Of a DNA stretch of 23,812 bases, positions 1 through 7,983 are shown one piece after another (position 1 is the first letter of the stretch; every line of letters starts with the position of its first letter). Origin of the DNA: an uncultured Lachnospiraceae bacterium (GTDB taxonomy: Bacteria > Bacillota > Clostridia > Lachnospirales > Lachnospiraceae); assembly GCA_947565255.1 (NCBI GenBank), contig CANOFI010000007.1, positions 1 to 23,812 on the forward strand, given 5' to 3'. The position numbers were made by a program, and so were the translations under genes. The notes under the pieces were generated by a model, which saw nothing but the letters and a program-made list of their open reading frames with translations, had not been told where the DNA came from and searched no databases.

Positions 1-522
1 ATCCGGCAGTTCCCTTGTATCCAGATATCCTGAAAAACTCTCCTCTGTAATCTGGTCCGGTAAAAGAGCCTCTTCCCTTACTTCCGCGGCAATTTTTTTT
101 ACTGCGCGGATAATTTCATCCCTGCTCCCATAATTAATGGCAATCGTCATATTTAATCCATCATATGCACGTGAGGCTTTTTCTAATTCGTGAATTCTAT
201 TCTGCGTTGCCTCATCCAGCCGGCTGATATCTCCAATTACCCGCACCCGCATATTATTTTTGTCTGCTGTTTTCAGGCAGGTCTTCATATAATTATGCAA
301 AAGCTTCATCAGAGCATCTACCTCTTCTTTGGGCCTTGCCCAGTTTTCCGTAGAAAATGCATAAAATGTCAAATATTTAATTCCCATGTCATATGCCGCC
401 TTACAGATACGCTCCACATTTTTCGCTCCCTGCACATGTCCATAATTCCTGGGCATTCCTTTTTTCTTTGCCCATCTGCCGTTTCCGTCCAATATAATTG
501 CCACATGATTTGGTACTCCCAT
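1..522 (-). CDS. uppS: Isoprenyl transferase (undecaprenyl diphosphate synthase), 3' end cut by window
   Basis: This cis-prenyltransferase condenses isopentenyl diphosphate onto farnesyl diphosphate. The product is the C55 carrier lipid for peptidoglycan and other wall polymers. The 174 codons seen start with MGVPNHVAIILDGNGRWAKK, which holds the family's catalytic Asp (D12) and the diphosphate-binding DGNGRWA segment. FSTENWARP, about residues 55-65, is the second family signature, and INYGSRDEI follows near residue 139. Family members are about 230-250 aa, so roughly the last quarter lies beyond the left edge. The ATG at 522 was chosen because AGGAG sits 9 nt upstream and an in-frame start further up is not needed to complete the conserved N-terminus. 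It follows frr after a 203-bp AT-rich gap. The order pyrH-frr-uppS is the common bacterial arrangement, so cdsA would be expected next. Recognition is secure. Confidence 0.96.
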   Translation of the reverse strand, partial: MGVPNHVAIILDGNGRWAKKKGMPRNYGHVQGAKNVERICKAAYDMGIKYLTFYAFSTENWARPKEEVDALMKLLHNYMKTCLKTADKNNMRVRVIGDISRLDEATQNRIHELEKASRAYDGLNMTIAINYGSRDEIIRAVKKIAAEVREEALLPDQITEESFSGYLDTRELPD

Positions 523-608
523 CGCCTGCTCCTATCTTTCCATCAAACATTTCCAACATTCCGACACGCAAACCCTATAAAAGAGGATTGCCGCAAAACG
601 ACTTACAA

Positions 609-664
609 ACACAATATATAGTATATCGTATGCAACATCTCGCACTATATACAATATATTGTTT
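609..664. promoter_or_regulatory. AT-rich inverted repeat in the frr-uppS gap
   Basis: Positions 611-626 and 647-662 form inverted arms of 16 nt with one mismatch, separated by 20 nt. The right arm contains a perfect 12-bp palindrome, ACAATATATTGT, at 651-662. The two elements at 609-624 and 649-664 each resemble the published NrdR-box pattern (roughly ACACwATATATwGTGT), but no ribonucleotide reductase gene is in view. The dyad lies about 90-130 bp upstream of uppS and could be an operator, part of a promoter or an mRNA hairpin. I see no convincing terminator in 523-725; the only other structure is a 4-bp TCGC/GCGA stem near 674-685. Confidence 0.5.
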
Positions 665-725
665 TTGAAATCGCTTTTGCGACAGTTTATTTGCCAGACG
701 GCGTGATGCTTTTCTGCTTTTCTTT

Positions 726-1280
726 TTATACTGTAAGAATTTCTTTTGATTTTGCCTCTACCGACTGGTCAATTTCCTTCACATACTGGTCCGTCAGCTT
801 CTGCACTTTATCCTCTAACTGCTTTAACTCATCCTCTGATATCTCACTGGATTTTCCTGCTTTCTTTAAGGAATCGTTGGCGTCCCGGCGAATATTGCGG
901 ATTGCAACTTTCGTGTTCTCACCGCGCTTCTTTACGTCCTTCACAAGCTCCTTCCTGCGTTCCTCCGTGAGCTCCGGAAATACAAGACGAATGACTTTTC
1001 CGTCATTAGAGGGTGTAATTCCAAGGTCGGAAGCCATAATTGCCTTCTCAATCTGTTTTATCAGAGAGGCCTCCCACGGCTGAATCTGAATCATTCTTGC
1101 CTCCGGCACCGTTACATTCGCCACCTGCTGCAGGGTAGACATTGTCCCATAATAATCCACCATAATTTTATCCAGCAAATGCGGATTGGCACGTCCGGCC
1201 CGAATTGAAGCAAATTCCTCTGACAGGGTGTTGTAGCTTTTCTGCATTTTCTCCTCATACTGTTTTAATCTTTCATCCAT
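726..1280 (-). CDS. frr: Ribosome recycling factor
   Basis: After termination this factor binds the 70S post-termination complex and, with EF-G, splits it so the subunits can be reused. The 184-aa product is the usual family length. It begins MDERLKQYEEKMQKSYNTL and carries the typical IRAGRANP motif near residue 27, followed by the beta-rich domain with VPEARMIQIQPWE near residue 79. The long charged helices at the C-terminus contain LTEERRKELVK and VAIRNIRRDAND. The ATG at 1280 has AGGAGG 8 nt upstream. It lies 61 bp downstream of pyrH, with no terminator visible between them, so the two are probably co-transcribed. Nothing about the protein looks unusual. Confidence 0.97.
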   Translation of the reverse strand: MDERLKQYEEKMQKSYNTLSEEFASIRAGRANPHLLDKIMVDYYGTMSTLQQVANVTVPEARMIQIQPWEASLIKQIEKAIMASDLGITPSNDGKVIRLVFPELTEERRKELVKDVKKRGENTKVAIRNIRRDANDSLKKAGKSSEISEDELKQLEDKVQKLTDQYVKEIDQSVEAKSKEILTV

Positions 1281-1341
1281 ATTTTCTTCCTCCTATTCCT
1301 TTCTTATTCGCGTGAAACGTATGTATTCCCTCGTGCCCTAT

Positions 1342-2037
1342 CTACACTGTCACCTTCGTTCCGGTAAACGCGCCGGATACCGTATTTATAATGCTGTTTT
1401 TTTCATTCAGTCCGAAAACGAACATCGGCATTTTATTTTCCATGCATAAAACAGAGGCCGTCATATCGACTACCGCAAGTTTTTTATTCACAACTTCCCC
1501 GATGGATATTTCATCATATTTTACCGCATCCGGATTTGTTTTCGGGTCGCTGTCATAGATACCGTCCACGGCCTTGGCAAGCAAAATGCCGTCTGCCTCA
1601 ATTTCCACTGCGCGCAGCACCGTCGCCGTATCTGTGGAAAAATAAGGATGTCCGGTTCCCCCCGCAAAAAAAGTGACCGTCCCCCGCTGCAACGCCTCCG
1701 TCACCTTATCCTTTGAAAACAGCGATGCAAAGCTGCCGCAGACAAACGGCGTAAACACCTCTGATTTGATGCCGGCTGATTTAAAAATTTCGGATACATA
1801 AATACAATTCATTACTGTTGCCAGCATTCCAATCTGATCGGCCTTCGTGCGGTCAATCCGCTCACTGCTCCTGCCGCGCCAGAAATTCCCTCCGCCGATA
1901 ACCACCGCAATCTGAATCTGCCGGTCAGCAAGCTCCTTTACCTGCTCTGCGACTTCCATAACTATGGCTTCGTCAAATCCAGTTTTTTTCTCACCGGCCA
2001 GTGCCTCCCCGCTCAACTTCAATAATACTCTTTTCAT
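1342..2037 (-). CDS. pyrH: UMP kinase
   Basis: This enzyme phosphorylates UMP to UDP with ATP in pyrimidine nucleotide synthesis; the bacterial hexameric enzyme belongs to the amino acid kinase fold and is unrelated to eukaryotic UMP/CMP kinases. The 231-aa protein opens with MKRVLLKLSGEALAG, the phosphate-binding start of the family. GGGNFWRGR follows near residue 48, and FAGGTGHPYFSTDTA near residue 124 is the UMP-binding stretch. AKAVDGIYDSDPK near residue 154 is the conserved nucleotide-binding loop. Length and motifs are normal. In most Firmicutes pyrH follows rpsB-tsf, but here a polysaccharide deacetylase ends 36 bp upstream on the same strand. pyrH therefore probably shares the promoter at 3125-3153. 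Confidence 0.97.
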   Translation of the reverse strand: MKRVLLKLSGEALAGEKKTGFDEAIVMEVAEQVKELADRQIQIAVVIGGGNFWRGRSSERIDRTKADQIGMLATVMNCIYVSEIFKSAGIKSEVFTPFVCGSFASLFSKDKVTEALQRGTVTFFAGGTGHPYFSTDTATVLRAVEIEADGILLAKAVDGIYDSDPKTNPDAVKYDEISIGEVVNKKLAVVDMTASVLCMENKMPMFVFGLNEKNSIINTVSGAFTGTKVTV

Positions 2038-2073
2038 CCTTTTCTTCCCTTCTGCATCTTTCTCTTGTGCAAG

Positions 2074-3018
2074 TTACTGAACTGTCTCTGCCTTCTTGTG
2101 CTGTACAGTTGGTGTGTATTCTGTAATCGGCAAAATCTGGTATCCTCTTGCCATTAATCCCTCAATCAGCTGCGGCAGCGCTGCAACCGTTGTTGTCTGG
2201 TACTTTGAATCATGCATCAGCACCACTAAGCTGTGATACTTTCCTGCTCCTCCGTTAAACACATTGTTCAAAAGCTGGTCCACCGTCTGCGAATTATGAT
2301 TGACAGCGTCGGAAGTGTCTACATTCCAGTCAAAATACCGGTATCCATTCTGATTCAAATAACGGATGCAATCGGTAATCGGAACATTGGATACCGTATT
2401 GCTGCTTCCGCCCGGAAACCGGTATAAGTGTGTGTCCACGCCCGTCGTGTTTAAAACAAACTGACGGATTCCCTCCACATCTGCAATAAATGTATCCAGG
2501 CTGGCATATACCTGCTTATAGCTGTGGGTTACGCTGTGAAGTCCGATGGAATGTCCTTCCGCTACAATCCGGCGGTATCTCGCCGCATTTTCCTCGCCCT
2601 GCTGCTGCGTCACAAAAAATGTTGCTTTTATCCCATACTGGGCAAGAATGTCCAGCACATGGTCTGTCTGTTCGCTTGTTCCGTCATCAAACGTAAGATA
2701 TGCCACATATTGTCCTTCCGGCTGCGGCTGCGGCGGAGCCGGCGTTGGTTCCGGTGTCGGCGTTGGTTCCGGCGTAGGATTCTGTGCTGTGTCCTCCGTC
2801 TCCTGTGCCGGAGCTGATGCTTCCGCTGCCTCATTGGAAACCGCTTTTGTTACTTTTCCCCTTTTTCCGCTGTCATTCTTGTTCTTTTCAGAGCTGCCTG
2901 TCGTCTGGGAGCCCTTGCCCTTCTCTGTTCCGCATCCCGCACAGACTCCTGCCATCAGGACAAATATCAAAACAAACGAAAGAATGCGGAATATTCTCCC
3001 GCCTGACTTTTTTCTCAT
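2074..3018 (-). CDS. Polysaccharide deacetylase (CE4, NodB-type) lipoprotein
   Basis: This is probably an exported, lipid-anchored carbohydrate esterase family 4 enzyme that removes N-acetyl groups from peptidoglycan or another wall glycan. The substrate cannot be told from sequence. Residues 1-29 read as a lipoprotein signal: basic start, hydrophobic core, then C-A-G-C with Cys29 as the likely lipidated residue (Cys at -3 is atypical). A Ser/Lys/Glu-rich spacer and a Pro-Thr-Glu repeat (about 81-100) lead to the NodB domain. All five family motifs are present: TFDDG (109-113, metal Asp112), HSVTHS (161-166, metal His161/His165), RFPGG (200-204), DWNVDTSD (230-237) and LMHD (267-270). The frame is open to an ATG at 3063, but that would give a 27-residue tail before the hydrophobic core. 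I prefer the ATG at 3018, which has AGGAAAG upstream. It is the first gene after the 3125-3153 promoter and precedes pyrH. Confidence 0.88.
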   Translation of the reverse strand: MRKKSGGRIFRILSFVLIFVLMAGVCAGCGTEKGKGSQTTGSSEKNKNDSGKRGKVTKAVSNEAAEASAPAQETEDTAQNPTPEPTPTPEPTPAPPQPQPEGQYVAYLTFDDGTSEQTDHVLDILAQYGIKATFFVTQQQGEENAARYRRIVAEGHSIGLHSVTHSYKQVYASLDTFIADVEGIRQFVLNTTGVDTHLYRFPGGSSNTVSNVPITDCIRYLNQNGYRYFDWNVDTSDAVNHNSQTVDQLLNNVFNGGAGKYHSLVVLMHDSKYQTTTVAALPQLIEGLMARGYQILPITEYTPTVQHKKAETVQ

Positions 3019-3124
3019 TCTTTTTTCTTTCCTTCCACATTGTATTCTGCATAACAGATTCATCGTTAACCCTTCTTCTCTTCTATTTTGTATTCATTTT
3101 ACTATTTATTTACATACGAATTAA

Positions 3125-3153
3125 ATTATAGCACGAAAAAACAGCAATTGCAA
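3125..3153 (-). promoter_or_regulatory. Sigma-A promoter for deacetylase-pyrH-frr
   Basis: On the minus strand there is a TTGCAA -35 box (3148-3153), a 17-bp spacer and a perfect TATAAT -10 box (3125-3130). TGC immediately before the -10 box makes it an extended -10. Transcription should start near 3118, about 100 nt ahead of the deacetylase start. This is one of the strongest promoters by sequence in the window. Confidence 0.85.
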
Positions 3154-3228
3154 TATCCGCCTGAAAACTTGCAGATTTATTTTTTACTTTTGATACTTTC
3201 TGTGTTTATTTTTTCACAAAAAGACCTA

Positions 3229-3257
3229 TTGAAAGTCCGGGATATTTATGCTAGGAT
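3229..3257 (+). promoter_or_regulatory. Sigma-A promoter for the plus-strand membrane protein
   Basis: TTGAAA (3229-3234) and TAGGAT (3252-3257) are separated by 17 bp, and TGC before the -10 box gives an extended -10. The start would be near 3264, and AAGGAG at 3288-3293 lies 7 nt before the ATG at 3301. It is divergent from the 3125-3153 promoter, so regulation of the two directions could be linked. Confidence 0.8.
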
Positions 3258-3300
3258 AAAATTGAAATCTATTTGAACAAACATGCAAAGGAGCTATCAT

Positions 3301-4278
3301 ATGGAAAACAAAGAGACAACGAACTCATCTTCTAAAACCGGACTGATTATCACAGCCGCTGTGATTCTCATTCTTATTGCAGGCGGACTTGTTTACTGGT
3401 TTATACTGAAGCCCTCCAACAATACAATAAAAACAGAAACCAACAGGGAAACAGACAAGGATGCCGGCAAAAAACCTGTAAACGAAACAAATAACGCAAA
3501 CGCTTCCTCCGGGGAAGCCGCCTCTGCAAAACCGGACGATTCAGATAAACCGCCGGCACCGGCATTAAGCGCAAAGGTAACCGATACCACCATTCTTGCC
3601 AGCGACCCGGAACCGGAAGTCACACTGAAGCAAAACCAGCAGCAGTTTATTGAGTATATGAATGCAGGCGACTATGCAAATGCCAAAAATCTGCTGGACT
3701 CTTATTTTGCCACGACTGCATATTCAATAGAAAGTGACAACACGTTCGAAAACTTTACTTACTATTATGAAATCCAGAACCAGTATAAGGAATCCGCTCT
3801 CTATCAGTTAGATTTTCTGGAAAGCAATATGGGACTGGAAAACATCATCGAAACAAACCCGCGTTACCAGCATCTTTTGCAGACGCTTCCATATGCTTCT
3901 GTCACAGATGACCGCATTGATAAAATGGCAGCCTCTGCTGCGCGCTGGAAAGAAGTACAGGAGCTGCTCGAAAATAATAAAATTGACACTGCGATTAAGA
4001 ATATAACAGAATATATGGATACAGGTGCGGAAAGCATCTATGCTTATTACAATCTCGGCAAGGCCTATGCGGAAAAAGCAGATTATTTTGCTGAGGCAAA
4101 AGCGTATTATATTTTCCTAATAAAAATGAAAGAACAAGAAACCCTAAACCAGTTAGAAAGAGATTATGAATATGTCTTAACAAATAAACTCCGTGGTTTA
4201 TATGAAGCACAAAAAATTACGGAACAGCAGAAGGATTTCCTGGAAGACGAGATTACTTCAGATATGAAGCCTTACTAA
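3301..4278 (+). CDS. Uncharacterised single-pass membrane protein with helical, TPR-like extracellular part
   Basis: I do not recognise the family. The 325-aa protein has a short polar N-terminus, one transmembrane helix at about residues 13-36 (GLIITAAVILILIAGG...) and a low-complexity Asn/Lys/Glu/Ser/Pro linker to about residue 105. A helix-rich domain then runs to the end. Segments such as MNAGDYANAKNLLDSYF and YYNLGKAYAEKADYFAEAKA have the spacing of tetratricopeptide-like helical pairs, so it may bind protein on the outer face. No catalytic motif is seen. The frame is open from 3283, but that start would contain the ribosome binding site. AAGGAG lies 7 nt before the ATG at 3301, which fixes the start. 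It is the only plus-strand gene in the window and has its own promoter. It converges with the zinc-ribbon membrane protein on a shared terminator. Confidence 0.8.
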   Translation: MENKETTNSSSKTGLIITAAVILILIAGGLVYWFILKPSNNTIKTETNRETDKDAGKKPVNETNNANASSGEAASAKPDDSDKPPAPALSAKVTDTTILASDPEPEVTLKQNQQQFIEYMNAGDYANAKNLLDSYFATTAYSIESDNTFENFTYYYEIQNQYKESALYQLDFLESNMGLENIIETNPRYQHLLQTLPYASVTDDRIDKMAASAARWKEVQELLENNKIDTAIKNITEYMDTGAESIYAYYNLGKAYAEKADYFAEAKAYYIFLIKMKEQETLNQLERDYEYVLTNKLRGLYEAQKITEQQKDFLEDEITSDMKPY

Positions 4279-4337
4279 TCCCCTTGTTATCCGGTTTTAT
4301 CCAGAAAAACCCGTTTTTCGTTTCTGCTTTGGATTAC

Positions 4338-4362
4338 AAAAGGGCTGCCAGCAGCCCTTTTT
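4338..4362. terminator. Bidirectional intrinsic terminator
   Basis: AAAA, GGGCTGC, a CA loop centre, GCAGCCC and TTTTT make a GC stem flanked by A and T tracts. It can therefore terminate both strands. It sits 60 bp after the plus-strand gene ending at 4278 and 35 bp beyond the minus-strand gene ending at 4398, as expected for a convergent pair. Confidence 0.9.
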
Positions 4363-4397
4363 CTATTATTTACTTTTATTTTCTTTTTTTCTTCTTG

Positions 4398-5363
4398 TTA
4401 TGTTTCCATGTTTTCATCCGGCAGTTCTTCCTGTTTTTCCTCATCATGTTCCGGCTTTTTACCATCATCTGACCCGGACTTGTTTTCCCCACCCGGCTTT
4501 GCATTCTTGTCCTCCAGCTTTTTTGCACACTGGAAACAGTAACCTGCGCCTCCCGGCAGCACAGTACCGCAGTCGGCACAGACATCTACATTTCCTCCTA
4601 TCATGCCGCCAATCAATGCCGCAAAAATACCTCCGATTAAAAAGTACAGTCCGGACTGATATTCCCAGGCATTAATGCCGTCTAATCTCACAATCAGCAC
4701 CCAGACCGGACAAGTTGCAATCAGCGAAAACAGCATGCTCCAGCCAAAATCATTTTTAATTGCAAGCCACACTGCAACCAGTATGGAGACAATCGCAATG
4801 ATAACGATAAATGCTCCCTGCACATTGACCCCGTCATAATACTCCAGCGTCTCTATGACCCCGCTGCCACCCATACCAGCATAATTTTCCAGATTTTTTC
4901 TCGTATCCTCATCCGACAAATCAATCGGCGCCATATCATTTGATTTTACATAACCGGCGACACTTTTTAACACACTTTTGTCTTTTTCCTCTGTCACGTT
5001 CCTCCTTGTAAGATAGGACAAAATACTGTAGGAATACCCTATCTCCTCCAGTACCTCCTCTTCCTCCTTCTCTTCTTCGCTGTCCGTATCTTCTGTCTCC
5101 TCCTCCGGTTCCACAACCGCCATTGTTTTTTCCTCAAATATTTCCGCCACGTAATCCTTCGGGGCATCGTTCTTAATCAAAATAAAGGATGACAACAATC
5201 CAATCAGGACGAAAATATGTCCGATTAAAACCAGATATCTCCCATATCTCCTGTTTTTTTCAACATCCTCTTTGGTTTTCACCCGAAATCCGCTTCGCTT
5301 CTGACAGACGTCACACAGTATCGTTTCTGACTGGGTACGCTTTCCGCATTTTATACAATACAT
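4398..5363 (-). CDS. Uncharacterised zinc-ribbon multi-pass membrane protein
   Basis: The function is unknown. The 321-aa protein starts with a zinc ribbon, MYCIKCGKRT and LCDVCQKR (Cys 3, 6, 17, 20). A transmembrane helix follows at about 42-63 (YLVLIGHIFVLIGLLSSFIL). Next is a loop with a very acidic stretch (EEETEDTDSEEEKEEEE, about 87-103). Three more hydrophobic helices cover roughly residues 185-265. A second CxxC...CxxC ribbon (VCADCG and CFQCAKK) and a charged Lys/Glu/Asp tail finish the protein. The frame is open from 5402, but the ATG at 5363 has AGGAAAG upstream and places the ribbon at the very N-terminus, as in many such proteins. It lies 120 bp after the kinase gene, in a gap with no clear terminator or promoter. 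It may sense or bind something at the membrane, but that is a guess. Confidence 0.78.
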   Translation of the reverse strand: MYCIKCGKRTQSETILCDVCQKRSGFRVKTKEDVEKNRRYGRYLVLIGHIFVLIGLLSSFILIKNDAPKDYVAEIFEEKTMAVVEPEEETEDTDSEEEKEEEEVLEEIGYSYSILSYLTRRNVTEEKDKSVLKSVAGYVKSNDMAPIDLSDEDTRKNLENYAGMGGSGVIETLEYYDGVNVQGAFIVIIAIVSILVAVWLAIKNDFGWSMLFSLIATCPVWVLIVRLDGINAWEYQSGLYFLIGGIFAALIGGMIGGNVDVCADCGTVLPGGAGYCFQCAKKLEDKNAKPGGENKSGSDDGKKPEHDEEKQEELPDENMET

Positions 5364-5483
5364 CTCTCTCTTTCCTTTCATCCACTTTTTCCATCTATGC
5401 ATTTACAAAACGCATGAATTGTTTCAAATGTACATACAACTCAGACAATTTTTTCCACATGGTTCTGTACCTTTCCTGCATTT

Positions 5484-7148
5484 TTACACTTTAAAACAGC
5501 CTCCTCCGACAAACTCCCGTAAAATCGAATTAATTGGAATATTTTCACTGCCGACCGGAACAAAATACTCCAGAAATTTCAACAGCCTCTTTGCCTCCTG
5601 AAACTCCTTCGAATCCTCAGGAATACCGAACAAAACCGGTTCCGCATACAATTTTAGCACTGCCAGTTCATAGATTAGTGCAGAGTTAAACATGACATCC
5701 GCCTCTTCCTGATATGGAAAAATATTTCTTTCCTCCCCTCTCCGGACAGAATACCAACGCTCAATTGTTGACTGCGCAGATGTTCCCCTTATTCTGGCAT
5801 CCCGGACAATCCTGCGGATCAGCCGCCCGTCCGTTGTCGGAATCCGGTTATGCTCATCCACATTTAACTGCGTCAGGGCGCTGATATAAATCTTAAACTT
5901 GCTGTCCTTCGGAAGAGAATAGGACAATTTGTCATTTAAACAGTGAATTCCCTCGATTACAAGAATGTCCCCGTCCTCTAACTGTTTGTGTTTTCCTTTT
6001 CCATATTCGCGGTTTCCGGTCAGGAAATTATACGTCGGAAGCTCTACCCGCTCTCCCTTTAAAAGCCGGGTCATATCCTCATTAAACTGTTTGACGTCTA
6101 TCGCTTCCAGACATTCATAATCCTTCATGCCATACTCATCTAAAGGCGTATCCTCCCGGTTGACAAAATAATCATCCACCGGAATCGGATGCGGCTTCAG
6201 CCCGTGGGCGCGCAGCTGTACGGAAAGCCTGTGGGAAAATGTCGTTTTTCCCGAGGAGGACGGTCCTGCAATCATCACAAGCTTTTTTTCCGGCTGGTCG
6301 GCAATCATCTGTGCAATTTCTGCAATTTTCTTTTCCTGCAGCGCCTCCTGCACCAGAATCAGCTCCTGGATATTTCCGGCCGCAATCTGTGTATTCAACG
6401 CCCCCACCGTGTCCGTTTCCAGCATATTGCTCCAGTCCGTAGAAATTTTCTGCACCTGGAACAGCTTTGGCTGCGGCTTAAATTCCGGTATTGTTTTTGT
6501 ATCGTTTGTGGACGGAATCAGAATCACGAATCCATCTTCATATTTTTCCAATTCAAATAATGTCAGATATTTTGTATTCGGCAGCATATACCCGTAAAAA
6601 TAATTCTCGAATCCCTCAATGCCGTACAGACTGACCGTTGAGCTTCTGCGGTAACGGAATAACCCCGCCTTGTTCCTCATGCCTGCTTCCCGGAAAACTT
6701 CAATGGCATCTCTTGTCTTTAAGGTACGCTTCATAATTGGAAGCTCTCTTTTTACCAGTTCCTGCATTTTCCGGGTTACTTCGGCGAGAAAGTCCGCATC
6801 CACCGTCTTATTGTCCACGGTGCAATAATATCCCTTGCTGATGGAATACAGCACCTTTACCCCGTTCATGACTTCTTTCCCGTACAAGTCATAAATCGCC
6901 TTTAAAAGCAGAAGGGTCACGCTTCTTTTGTATACAAGCTGTCCGGCAGCCTCCTTCAGTGTCACAAACGAGACCTCGCTGCCATCCCTTACCCGGGAAA
7001 TCAATTCCTGTAAGGAATGTCTGTTTTTTGCCAGAACAATCAAGTCCTCATATTTTTCCTGGAACTCAGCCGCAAGATCCTGATATGTAGTTCCTTCTTC
7101 ATACTGCCTCTCCATTCCATCTACCGTTACCTTCAAAATTCCGCTCAT
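5484..7148 (-). CDS. TGS-domain nucleoside (uridine) kinase-like fusion protein
   Basis: The 554-aa protein joins parts of two families. Residues 1-65 look like a TGS domain, and about 70-230 resemble the editing-side (SAD-like) region next to TGS in threonyl-tRNA synthetase. From about 290 it is a P-loop kinase of the uridine kinase/phosphoribulokinase group: GPSSSGKTT Walker A at 295-303, VDDYF at 324-328, and EGIHCLN at 399-405. Such fusions are widespread in Clostridia and are usually annotated as nucleoside kinase, though the substrate and the role of the N-terminal half are not established from sequence. The frame is open to 7325, overlapping the NIF3 gene, but AGGAGG 7 nt before the ATG at 7148 sets the start. 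It is the last gene of the dgt-dnaG-rpoD-trmK-NIF3 run. Confidence 0.88.
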   Translation of the reverse strand: MSGILKVTVDGMERQYEEGTTYQDLAAEFQEKYEDLIVLAKNRHSLQELISRVRDGSEVSFVTLKEAAGQLVYKRSVTLLLLKAIYDLYGKEVMNGVKVLYSISKGYYCTVDNKTVDADFLAEVTRKMQELVKRELPIMKRTLKTRDAIEVFREAGMRNKAGLFRYRRSSTVSLYGIEGFENYFYGYMLPNTKYLTLFELEKYEDGFVILIPSTNDTKTIPEFKPQPKLFQVQKISTDWSNMLETDTVGALNTQIAAGNIQELILVQEALQEKKIAEIAQMIADQPEKKLVMIAGPSSSGKTTFSHRLSVQLRAHGLKPHPIPVDDYFVNREDTPLDEYGMKDYECLEAIDVKQFNEDMTRLLKGERVELPTYNFLTGNREYGKGKHKQLEDGDILVIEGIHCLNDKLSYSLPKDSKFKIYISALTQLNVDEHNRIPTTDGRLIRRIVRDARIRGTSAQSTIERWYSVRRGEERNIFPYQEEADVMFNSALIYELAVLKLYAEPVLFGIPEDSKEFQEAKRLLKFLEYFVPVGSENIPINSILREFVGGGCFKV

Positions 7149-7192
7149 CCTCATTCCTCCTGACTTTTTCTCCATAATACGAACTTTATGCC

Positions 7193-7978
7193 TTACATGA
7201 CCGAAAAAATATCTTTTTCCTCCGCCTCTAAAATCTGTACGGCGGGACAACATTTTCTTATGTGCCGGCTCATATAGGGTACAAACATTTTTTCCGTACC
7301 GAAATGCCCGGCATCGATGATACACAGTCCTTCTGCTACGGCATCCAGAGCTTCATGATAATCAATGTCACCACTGATTAGTACCTGCGCCTTTTCGGCG
7401 ATTGCCGTCCCAATCATGGAACCGCCCGAACCGGTTGAAACCGCCGCCCTTTCTATCAGACAGGTTTCTTCCCCGCAAATCCGCACATACTCTAATTCAT
7501 AGCATTCTTTTACAAATTCCGCCAGCTCCTTCAAGGTCATCCGGTGCGGCAGCTTCCCGCACCTTCCGATACCTTCCGGTTTTCCCTCCGCAGTCTGCGC
7601 AGTCTGTTCCAATACCGAAACTTCGGATAGCTGCAATTTTTCTGCAGACAGCTCTGCCATTCCCATCACATCAAAGTTCGTATGCATGGCGTAACAGGCA
7701 ATATCACTCTGCAGCAGCCTGACAAGCCGTCTTCCAATGATATCATCTGTCGTGACCGACCTTCTCGGTGAAAAAATCAGCGGATGATGCGTCAGCAGCA
7801 AGTCTGCCTTCTGAAAAACCGCCTGTTCCACCACCCGGTCCGTCGCATCCAGGGCAACCATAATCCGGGATACTTCCTTGTCCCTCCGTCCGGCCAGCAA
7901 GCCGACATTATCCCAGTCCTGCGCATATTTCACCGGTGAAAGCTCCTCGATTAATTCTATTATCTGCTGGCATTTCAT
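7193..7978 (-). CDS. NIF3-family dinuclear metal centre protein
   Basis: NIF3-like proteins form toroidal hexamers with a two-metal site; members have been described as GTP cyclohydrolase-I-like, but the cellular role is unsettled. The 261-aa protein shows the family motifs in order: DWDNVGLL (21-28), LTHHP (62-66), HTNFD (99-103), SGDIDYHEA in the second half and DAGHFGTE near the end. The His, Asp and Glu of these motifs are the usual metal ligands. It is the short form without the inserted domain found in the roughly 370-aa Bacillus subtilis YqfO. The ATG at 7978 has GGGAGG upstream inside the end of trmK, only 5 nt separating the genes, so translation is probably coupled. The trmK-NIF3 pairing is common in Firmicutes. 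Confidence 0.93.
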   Translation of the reverse strand: MKCQQIIELIEELSPVKYAQDWDNVGLLAGRRDKEVSRIMVALDATDRVVEQAVFQKADLLLTHHPLIFSPRRSVTTDDIIGRRLVRLLQSDIACYAMHTNFDVMGMAELSAEKLQLSEVSVLEQTAQTAEGKPEGIGRCGKLPHRMTLKELAEFVKECYELEYVRICGEETCLIERAAVSTGSGGSMIGTAIAEKAQVLISGDIDYHEALDAVAEGLCIIDAGHFGTEKMFVPYMSRHIRKCCPAVQILEAEEKDIFSVM

Positions 7979-7983
7979 AGCAT

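Noticed and set aside
190..621. Plus-strand 143-codon open frame opposite uppS
   Set aside because: It is the antisense shadow of uppS, whose minus-strand protein carries the full family motifs; no ribosome binding site or recognisable protein is present on the plus strand.
2720..2790. Short DNA repeat near the deacetylase linker as a mobile or regulatory repeat
   Set aside because: It encodes the Pro-Thr-Glu linker of the lipoprotein and is an ordinary low-complexity coding repeat.
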